Shown here: positions 24,651 through 34,355 of the stretch, one piece after another | How positions within the stretch are numbered: position 1 is the first letter of the stretch | Layout of the letters: each line of letters begins with the position of its first letter | Assembly: GCA_003342895.1 (NCBI GenBank) | Contig: PTFA01000305.1 | Coordinates: 827,047-891,046 of the forward strand | Direction: 5' to 3' | DNA from: Casuarius casuarius | Lineage: Eukaryota > Chordata > Aves > Casuariiformes > Casuariidae | DNA length: 64,000 nt | The notes under the pieces: generated by a model | Told to the model about the DNA's origin: nothing | Databases searched by the model: none | Seen by the model: the letters and a program-made list of their open reading frames with translations, nothing else | Program-made: the position numbers and the translations under genes

Positions 24651-27600
24651 GTTGCTGAAAATTTTAAACAGGAAAAAAAGCCACCTAAAACAGAATTTTA
24701 TTCTGTATTCACTCAAGCCAATGAATTATTTTGGTATTGCAGGATTATGGTGATAGAAAATAAGATATTATTCACTAAGGGATTTTATGCTTTGTGTTAT
24801 ATATCCATATGGGTTTTTTTTCAATATAACAAAAAGAATTTGTGCATGGTGTTGCATCTCCTGCCTTTTTTTGATTCCAGCAACTAAATAATGCTTAGTG
24901 TTACTGTTTTTTATTTAGCCCCAATGAGACAGCAAAAACACAATTATTCATTATAATTAGGTGACAAGTTCTGCAATTTTTGCCTTCATCAGTTACTAAA
25001 AATTTGAGAAAACTTTCAACAGGGTACTTTTTATCTTCTGGCTTACAGACTTGGGGGTTTTTTTTCTACCAGAAGTGATTCTAGCAGAAGTGGAAAAAGC
25101 TGAAAATGTTCATTGACATTTCAACTCTCAGTGAAGAGATGGCGGAAGGAAGGAGGGGAAACTTGTTTGTAAGAGAACAGCTGTACAGAAGAAGCAAAGG
25201 TGGGATTTCCTCCTTTTTTTGCATGGTATGGACTAGGCAAAATCTGCCCCACAATTAAAAAAAAATTTTTTTTGGATGTGAAGGTGGGAACAGGGAAAAA
25301 GCTGGAGAGTCATAGAAAAAAATTACATGTCTTCACATCATGATTTACACTCTGTTTTATTCATAAATCCAAGAACAGTCTATTATTGAAATCGCAGGAG
25401 AGTCTCTGATACTGGGAAAGAGGATTTCAGTACAGTGAGGGTGAGGGTCATATAGTAATCTGCTTCTTTTTTTATAAGAAATATGTGAAATCTATTTACA
25501 ACTGGAGGAATAACTCTGGAAAACACAAAACTTTCAAAAAGAACGAGAATTCATCTAAACTGTTGGTTCACTCACTAAGCTTTCTTCAAGCATTCATATG
25601 AGCAACAAAGAAATTTCTAAATATGTATGTTATATACACACACAATAAATATTTCTAGCTGATGTGGCTGTCATGAAACTTTTTGCAAATTTGCTATTTA
25701 ATTTAGAAAAAGTAATAATAACATGTAACAGGTGATCAATCAGCATGACTATAAAATTACAAATAACTAATACTTAAAGTGACTTTGGAGTGCAGGAAAT
25801 GTTTATGGATTTAATTAATTTAGTCATGTATCAACCTGGCAAATTTAACTGCTTATTAATCTTTTGTTAAATAATTGTGGATAGTGATTAAATTTTCAAG
25901 AGTTGGATCCTGCTCTAGCTAAACTACACACACAATTTTTTTGCAAGTATATTTTTCAGCTAAACTTTTTTTGTACATTTCTACAGCTAGACAATGCTAC
26001 TGGTCAGTAAACTATTAAAAAGTTAGGATTTAGAATGCAGTGTATTTTAGTAGGTATTTGTAAGGAGTCACGGTGAGTCCTTCCTCTTCTAAAGAAAGTT
26101 AGCAATAGCCCTAATGAATTGCTGTGTCAAGGGTTTAGATTTCATTTCCATTATGAAATGGATTTGGGGGAGGGGAGCAATTTTACATAGAGTTTATCAG
26201 AAAAACATGGATGTGCTTTGTGTATAAGAGTATTCTAGTTAAAATAAAGGTAATAGTTAGTAATCTAAAGGTTAGATGAAATTCAGCTTGCAAACTTTTG
26301 AAATAATTCCTTTTCCTGCTGCTTGACCATCTGATTCCTCAGGGATGCATCTGGCAGGCTGTGGAGGAAGTGAGAAGCAGGAATTCCTAGGAGTACAGAG
26401 TCCTTGTTTCTTTGTAATATGGTTTTCCAGGTTCAGGCTTTGGAGTAATTTATCAGGACAGCTACATTTGTCCTGGGTTCCCAGCAGAATTGTAAAATGG
26501 ATAATAATTCCGTATATTGGAGGATTTAAAATGTTGCTTCTCAGCCCAAATAAACATGAAATAAAACTTTCAAATGATTTGGAAAATGTTTGTTTGGAAA
26601 ATTATGTTGCTCTACTCCAGCTTTTACATAGAAAAAGTTGTTCCTGCTATTGCAATGCAATGAAATGGATGCCATTCAATTGAAGAATGTAACCTAGAGG
26701 ATTCTCTGCACTAAGAATGAATTTTCTTCTCTACTGAAAACATTTTCATGTGTACTTTGTTTTATTACTGATTCCGAGAAAAAAAAAAAAAAGATGCAAA
26801 ACTCTGTTTATAAACATAGAAGCAGCCTATGACAGCTGCTGTTCACACATGGATGTATCCCATGTTCTTACTCTGTTTTTTAAAGTAATCTTGAGAAGGC
26901 AGTTCTTTGAAACATATACAGTACAGAAAGCAGCAAGAGAAACTTCCCCACCTGTAGGAGAGGGATGTAACTTACGTGAACATAACTGTTGCTGTCTGGT
27001 TTATGGTGAGTCAAATCACTCCTACGGCTTTGCCAGCTTTATGTCACATAGAAAATATTAGTCTGATGATCAACAGCATCAAAGCTGGATTTGTCACATA
27101 TATAACATTTAGTGAAGCCAACGTTCTCCTAATAAAACTTAGATACTTGTACGCTAATAAAACTACACAAAGATATATGGTTGGATCAGTATTAAAAGCA
27201 GAGTGAATTTGATTCTGATAAAAAGTATTATAAAATACAATCTAGCAAAACAAATACATGCCTACATGCTTATATAGTCCAGTGAGTTCCTTAAGTTCTT
27301 GGATACACAATTTAAACAGATCATCTCTGTTAAGCATATTAAGATAACCAGAACCAGTAATCACTTGTGAAACTGTGATGTTAGATAGGTGAGCATCAAC
27401 TTTTTTGAGAAAAGTTAACCATTAGAACTGAGACCATGTTTTCAAAACAGTTAGCTTTTAGGTATCTAAACTAGGAAGCCAGATTTTTTCAGAATTTCCT
27501 ACTTGCTACTTTTCTGAAGGCTTTTATGAGTGACATCAGCAAAGGCTGATTAGTAGTCCATCTTCATTCTACTTCCATTTTATTTTTCTGCATTTGTGAA

Positions 27601-30600
27601 AGTTGTAGAGTTTTTTTATTTTTTTCTTTTCCTTATTCACTATAAAAACAAGAAAATCATAAAGATCTTCAGTACTTTTCAATTCCAGTAATCCTCTGAG
27701 GCCAACCTCTTTCTTGTTCCTTCACCTCTCCCTTTAACACCCACAAAAAAGAAAGAAAAGAAAAACAAACAGCAACTTAGAACAAAAACATTACAGGTAA
27801 ATGGAAAAGATAAGATGCTACTTTGGCATTTTGAGGGTTCTTAATGGTATAAGATCTTGTCCTAAAACATTAGCATTGTGTTATTTTATCAATAAAAGGT
27901 CCACTTTTCTGACATACAAGGGGTGGGACTGAGCTGGTTTAAGCAAGACATCACATGCCATTTTAGATATTCTGTAGTATCCAGGATATCCACACAGGAC
28001 TGGCAGCTTGGAGACATGCACTGCTGGGGAGGCAGCTGGAGGCCAGGCTACCAAAGGGTATGTAAAATGGCAATGGATGCCTGAATTTAGACAACTATAT
28101 CTCACCCATCAGTCCTTCTTCAGCCTCCAGAGTAAAAGTGAAAGCAGTCACTAGCTCACTTAAAAAAGCCTGTTACTTTTATTCTCATGTAACTGAGCTC
28201 ATATAAAATAAACCTGTACTTGCTTCTTTTCCATTTATTTGTTGATAAACACAAACCCCTGTTATTTATTGTTTGTCTTATAAAAGGAGAAAAAGAAAAA
28301 ATAATTGAAAACTTTGACTTAACATTGCTTGAGTTCCTAGTTAGTGGAAGGGTAAAACTATAGCTTAAGTGTATCAAAATACACTGTATTTTATATTTTT
28401 GTTTTTCCCATTAAAGGTTCACTTGTTCACAAACTATCTGAATAGATAAATATATATGATAAAAATGTACTAGATACGCAGTTTAGCTTACCACAGCAGT
28501 GTCACATCCTTGAGTCAGAGCACTTAAAGATAGTTTGTACTAAAGTATTATTTTAGTAAGTAATTAAAGTGTGCATATATTGTGAAATATTTGTCCAGTA
28601 CCTGTATTATTTTTAAGGGTGAACACAGAACGCTTTAGCTTCTCTTTTTTTGGCTGACTAATGGTCAGTTCTAGAACTTTATTCATTTACGGTTTGGTAC
28701 TGGCTGCCAGTTCTCTGTATGTATAATTTGTACATACTGTTCATTTTATTTTAGAACATACTGTTTCAACAACGTGGCTTGTTTCATCATGAGAACAACT
28801 GCAAAGGGTTATCCAGATCTTATGATAGGCAGCCAGAAAAATGATGCTGTGAAACCATATTGTCTTGAGAGTAACTTCTAAATGCTGAGCCTAAGAGAAG
28901 GCTAGATACTTCAATCCGTACTCAATTTGTTCTTCCTGACATGAGGAACATCTTCATCTAAGAAAAGAGGAGAGTAAAGCAGGAAAACACAAAGTCTGAA
29001 AGAACATGTATATTTAGAAATATTTCAGCTACATATATATATCTTTCTCAGATTTTATCTTTGCAGTATTATTGACCCCCAAGTAATAACACTACTCTCA
29101 CACTGTTACACCTGCTTCACTGATACTTCCTGATGTCAGCAGGCTATTTATTTTCTGGACATGCCTTCAGTCACACCGGTAATGTGACTCATTAGGATAA
29201 CATTCTTGGAAGTATATTTTTTGTGTTTTTTTTTTTTTGTGTGAGTGGGATGAAATTGCTGAAAATTCACAAGTACAGGATGTGTTTTTCTGGCTAAAGA
29301 CAGAAGTATTTTGTTCTGGTAAAATAGTAATGGTTAGTGTAACCTAGTCACATAAACTTAGCCTACACCACTTTGATTCTTCCATTACATGTGTTACAGA
29401 GGCTCTAAGTATTCTTTATTTCCTGCCACAAAATATAAGACCCAAAGTGTTAGTTCCTGTTTATAGTCAAGAAATGCACACATATATATAGGAAAGTAAG
29501 CTTAACCTAAGTAAGCTTAGTTCATGCCTCAGAACAGATACAGTATGCTAGAGGCATGGCCAAAACTAACCAGATGCTGCAAGCAAATGATTCATCCATG
29601 AGAGTTTATATGGTACAGCGGTCTTTAAATGTTTTTGTAATTGAAAAGGCTCTAGCATCTGGTCCTTTGCTTATTACTCTTAGATCAAATAGTCATGATC
29701 TGATGTCTACTTTTTTAATAATGCAGAAAAAAAAGAACTTGAGGTATGGAGGATACTTTTTTTTCAAACGGTCTGTTTCAGAGTATTTGTAAAAATCAAA
29801 GTAAACTGTAAATAAAAAATAAAAAACTGCAGTAGAGAACGATATGAATTATGTAAACATACAAACAGCTTTATCACTTCAACTATAGGTAGATAAATTA
29901 ACTTTTTGATACAAGGGGTATGTACTTCTGATATCTTTCATTTATATGAGGATTATATTACTTTCCCCTTTATATGCTACTAAGTAATTATCTATTTAAA
30001 CTCCACCTCCAACAGTTGCCATCTTGCTGCTATCATGAACAAAACAGGATATATAGACTATGGTATGCCCTACAGAAATCATCACTCTGTACCAGTTTTT
30101 CCTCTGATAACACTAGTATAGTTTCTGTTGATTTCAGTTAATCCTGACATTACCACTGAAAAAAAGGTAGACTTTTCCAGGCTCACCTACTCCAGTTTTA
30201 CGGATGAACCCTGTTACAGTAGAGCAAAGTGGTAATATTATTTATTTAGGCAAACCTCATTTGAAGTCAATTATTAATAAATAAGAATGAGAGTGATTTT
30301 TTTATTATTATTATTTTGTATGCCTACATAAGGTCTGCAATATTGGGTGATTTAATCCTCTGTGAAGGGACCTTCCAAACAGTGGGTAATCTGACATATT
30401 ACATGAATTGAACTAGGCTGAGTCAAGGATGGAATTTCATTATTTGTCTGTGTAAGGCTGACAAATTATTTTAGAATAAGATTTAGTGTGTAAATGTATT
30501 TCTGTAAAGCTAGCTAGCTAGCTTCCCAACCGTGTCCCAAGCCTTTCATATCATGACTGGATGCCATAAGGCAAGGCCTTAATTACTCTCATTGAAAAAG

Positions 30601-32983
30601 GTAGTTTCAGAGCTGTTAATTTTGGATCAAAATAAGAATGATTGTAGTTCATCCAAACTCTTTAAAGAGCACTTTATGTGATTTAAATTTAGGTTAGCAT
30701 TAGCTAAAAAATGTTTGGGAGTCATGTAATAATGTGTTTTCTTTTTAAAAAAATAATATGGTTCTTGCTACTATACAGCATGAATCTGTGTGTTTTATTT
30801 TAGCAAGAGGAAGACAGTATTTTGTTTTGTTACTGGAACTGGAGCTTCCTTCATTATTTTTAAATGCATTAATTTAATCACACAAGTGATCAAACAAAAA
30901 GTTATGGGTAAATCAACAATTTAACCATTTTTGAAGCAGTCAAGTAGACTAATTTTGTCCTTCAAGAACGTAAGAACTACGTTAGTAGAGCAAAAACATG
31001 CCTTTCTATCTTGAGGTTCCCGGTTAGAGATTGTAAAGAGAGTGTGTGTTTATATATGTGTGTATTATTATATTTTTTGAGGTATACATACAAAGAAATG
31101 GTTCACTCGTATTAGCAAATGTGAGCTTATGCTGCACAAAGTAGAGTACCAACAACTGTTCAGGAAATGCTTGCAATTATGGCAATCAATTCTAAAATAA
31201 CCTCTATAAATGTATATTTCTCCCAAGATCAATCCAAAAATAAGCTGCTTTTTGCCACCAGAATTAGCCTTACATTTACAAGTGATCTGTAGTGAAGAAA
31301 TCCCCTTAAAGGAAAAAATGAAAAAATGTCTCCTTTTGTATTGTCAGTAACGAAAGAAACTTTTTACATCACCTATGGATGGTGGTATAGGTAGGTATAT
31401 TGATAGATGCACACTTTTTATGTTTGGAGAGTCAATGTTTAGCTTTGGTTGAAAACTGCACAGGAAGAACAATAAATACACATCAGTACTTTGATGCTAC
31501 TTGAGAGACTGATTTCACTGTGTGCTAGTATTTTTCCTTGCTTGTCTATTTATCTGTTAAATTGTTTGAATTCTCGTTTCACAGTTTAAGTAATACGAGC
31601 AAGCATCACACTTCACTTCAGAATGATATGAATATTGTTGAAAATAACCTGTTAAATCCACAGATTATTTTGTTTAATATAATCTCAGGTGATTGGATCA
31701 TATAGAAACTTGCTTCCTTAGCCAAGTATATCTGTATTTTTCCAAAATCTTCCTAGTGAATATTTCACATTTCTGTTGCTTTTTCAAGATTCCTCATTTT
31801 GCAAGTCTCTTGTCTATGCAATATGTTCCCTAAGGTTAAGAATGAGAGAGGTCTCTACTACAGACATACTTGATTGAAATAGCAGCTAAATTGCTGCAGT
31901 AATGAGAAAATTTCCTTTCCCCTGGATAATTCAACTGCTTAGCGCTGAAACATTTTTGAGATAAAGATTTTTAGAGAACTAAAAAATTAAAGATCATTTC
32001 TTTACAATAAGATTTGCTAACAAGGCTTCTATGGAAACGAAGAGCATAACTCTTGTTGTATTAATGGAAGCAAGATCAGATCATAAAATGAGACTTATGC
32101 TCTTAAATAGAGACTGTGTTTTATAGATATTCTGATGTGCGGTTTCTTTAGAAAATGCTGCTGCTTTTCTGGAAAAATGTGGTTAAAAACACAGGATGAT
32201 GAAGTTAACCTAAATCTTTCATTGGTTTACAAAAATAGGTCAAGTAATACATTGCAAGCTCTGCTGTAAGCCTGTACACAATCCGTACATTCCAAAGTAC
32301 AAGAGATTTTGCTTAACAGTCCTACCTCTACTTTCATTCATGGTATCTGTAGGTTAAAATATTTAGCTTTCCACAAGCGTGACTCCCTTTTGTTTTCTTT
32401 AAAGTTGAAATTCTTTAATTACATTTTACTGAAAAGATGTTTGAATATACCATTTATAATTATCTTGGGTTTTAGAACTGAGATATTGGCACGTTAATGC
32501 AGATATTATTGCACAGTTTATAAGCCATTTATAAACTAATTTGTTTCTCCCCGTCAATGTTTAAATTCCAGAAAAAAGCATCATTAAGTGCGCTGTACAG
32601 CATTTGTCAAACAATTTGCCAAGCATGGGATTTTTTTTAACACAGACACTGCATATGTGTGCATAAAATGTGATTAAGGTCACACAGTTTTTGTAGTATG
32701 GCATATTCAGACAAATTCGGTGCACATCTGGGCTCTTGAGCTCTGTTCTTTAATGGGAATGATGTATAAAGACTAGACATACAATGCAATTTTTCAGAAG
32801 AGAGGCTGACTTTATGCTGCTCTGGATACCACCTACCAAAACGGAGGACTGATGCTTCTTGGCGGCTCTGTCTGAGGCTGAACTTCCCCCAGATTGTTTG
32901 TATGTACTGGTACGTGGGCAAATCACATGGCTTTGATGCGACATTTTGGCCCCGCTTCCCAAAACTGTTCCATGTGGGCAGCT
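24651..32983. other. non-coding stretch upstream of the CpG island
   Basis: No gene is supported over about 8 kb. It is AT-rich with many short homopolymers, including a self-complementary A9T8 tract at 25,257-25,273, an (ATT)n run near 30,302-30,314 and an 'agctagctagctagc' tetranucleotide run near 30,510. The longest open frame is about 112 codons and has no domain. Distal regulatory elements cannot be excluded. Confidence 0.6.
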
Positions 32984-33011
32984 GTTTACTTCTGCCCGTT
33001 TACTTCTGCCC
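32984..33011. repeat. 14-bp perfect tandem duplication
   Basis: 'gtttacttctgccc' is repeated twice head to tail at the left border of the CpG island (32,984-32,997 and 32,998-33,011). There are no further copies nearby. Confidence 0.95.
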
Positions 33012-33386
33012 GGCGGCCCTCTGCAGTCACAGGGGTTTCACACCTGCCCGCAGCGGCCTCCACGCACAGGGCCGGCCGGGAGCCCTGACCAAAATTAACC
33101 GGAAACCTCCCCTCCACCTGGGCTGCGGTGGGCGTCATCACCGCCCTCACGACGCTAGGAGGGGAAAGCGGCGAGCGAGGGCTACCGAAACGTGTTTCGA
33201 GCCGTGAAGGCAGGGCTGGCTAAGGCAGCCGGAGCGGCGGAGGGAAGGGAGGGAGGGAGGAAGGGCCTCCTCCTCTTCCCCGCCCCGCTCGCCCGGGCTC
33301 TCCCCGGGCAGCCGCAGGTGCTGCGGGGCTGCCGCTGCCCTGCCCCGGCACACGGCCGCCAACGTGCTGGCGTCAGGCTCTCGGCG

Positions 33387-33433
33387 TTTTGTTCAAAAAA
33401 AAAGAAAAAAGAAAAAAAAAATTTTGAACAAAA
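33387..33433. repeat. A-rich hairpin: 12-bp inverted repeat inside CpG island
   Basis: 'ttttgttcaaaa' (33,387-33,398) is matched exactly by its reverse complement 'ttttgaacaaaa' (33,422-33,433), with an A-rich loop of 23 bases. The element forms an AT island inside strongly GC-rich DNA. A hairpin or cruciform, or a nucleosome-excluding A-tract, could form. It may also be an old insertion. Confidence 0.9.
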
Positions 33434-33520
33434 AAGTTTCTAGTTCGTGTTTTCCAGAGAAAAAAACCTGCAGCCTCTCAAGCCCTAAAATGACAAGCAA
33501 TGGAAGCCACAGGAAGCCTG

Positions 33521-33536
33521 CCCCCCCCCCCCCCCC
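33521..33536. repeat. poly-C tract (16 C)
   Basis: An uninterrupted C run in the CpG island. The complementary G run can fold as a quadruplex, and such runs are prone to length error in assemblies. Confidence 0.9.
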
Positions 33537-33775
33537 ATTATTCTAAAAGAGCCCAAAAAAAGAGGTGTTATTTTTAAGCTCCGGCTGTTTCCATTAAACA
33601 CGGGGCCTCCGGTGCTACCACTCCTAAGTTTGTTTCCCAGGGGCTCCTCGCCTGTAGTTAGATTAATCGGAAAGAGCAAGAGGCGCCGGGACGCGCGTAC
33701 GTGCGGCACGTTTAACGGTAACCTGCTTCCAACCCTCCCTTCCCCAAACGGACCGGGGCGCGCGCGAGGCGACGC

Positions 33776-33792
33776 GGGGGGGGAGGGCGGGG
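33776..33792 (+). repeat. G-quadruplex motif
   Basis: A G8 run followed by A, GGG, C and GGGG satisfies the usual four-tract G3+ pattern with very short loops. It overlaps an Sp1-type 'gggcgggg' box just upstream of the likely transcription start area. Confidence 0.7.
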
Positions 33793-33925
33793 CGCTTCGC
33801 CTCTCCGTCCTCGCCTGGCTGCTGCCGCCGCTGAGTGGGGGGAGGGAAGGAAGGGGGTAAAAAAGGGTTAAGAAACTTGGCTGAAGAGATGAATGGCACG
33901 GCGCGGAGCGGGGAGGGGCTGGGCT

Positions 33926-33950
33926 GCGCCGCGCCGCGCCGCGCCGCGCG
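33926..33950. repeat. (GCGCC)n pentanucleotide repeat
   Basis: Four perfect GCGCC units (33,926-33,945) followed by a GCGCG variant. If transcription starts upstream it lies in the 5' leader, where a GC-rich repeat could affect RNA structure and be length-polymorphic. Confidence 0.9.
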
Positions 33951-34155
33951 AGGGGGAAGGAGGGGAGGATCACGGCTGCGGGTTAGGCTTTGAAAGTCAG
34001 CCTCGCAGGCATTGCAGCAGAGCCCCGAACCGCGGAGGGGAGCGGTGCGGCGCGGAGCTCTCCGTGTACGTGTGTGGGGCCCGGGGCGGGCGGGGGAAGG
34101 CGGCGGCGGCGCCGCGGCTCGTCCTGTGCTCCAGCCAGGAGCTCCTCGCGCACTT

Positions 34156-34157
34156 CC

Positions 34158-34188
<31 letters not shown>

Positions 34189-34190
34189 AC
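34156..34190. repeat. poly-C(19) joined to (AC)8
   Basis: A 19-base C run (34,156-34,174) passes directly into an AC dinucleotide run (34,175-34,190). It lies inside candidate exon 1, about 165 bases before the donor. Such a compound repeat is likely to vary in length between individuals. Confidence 0.9.
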
Positions 34191-34355
34191 TGCGTGTGGG
34201 GCCGCCGCTCTGCGGAGCTCTGCACGGGGGCTGGTGGCCGGCGCCCTCCGCGGCTCTCGCTGCGTGGCCGGGCAGCCGTGTGTGGCGCGGCGGGGGGCCG
34301 CGGGAGCCTCCCGTCGCGGCCGTCAGGCGCCGGGGGGACCGGGGCCGGCCGCGAG

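Larger units (their letters stand above)
33880..34355 (+). other. candidate 5' non-coding exon 1
   Basis: The right edge is supported by a consensus splice donor, GCGAG|GTGAGT, with GT at 34,356-34,357. The left edge (transcription start) is a guess placed after the G-quadruplex/GC-box area; CpG-island genes often start at several sites. Long open frames through here are Arg/Gly/Ala/Pro-rich products of GC-rich DNA on both strands and are not taken as coding. Alternative donors exist, notably GGG|GTGAGC at 34,474, which would follow a short ATG-containing leader at 34,466. No protein family is recognisable. Confidence 0.5.

Noticed and set aside
25960..26020. 'gtacatttctacagctagac' resembling a reptile LINE 3' end
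   Set aside because: The similarity is too short and lies in AT-rich DNA where chance matches are common.
26345..26683. 112-codon open frame
   Set aside because: Composition and context look random, with no recognised domain and no splice pair.
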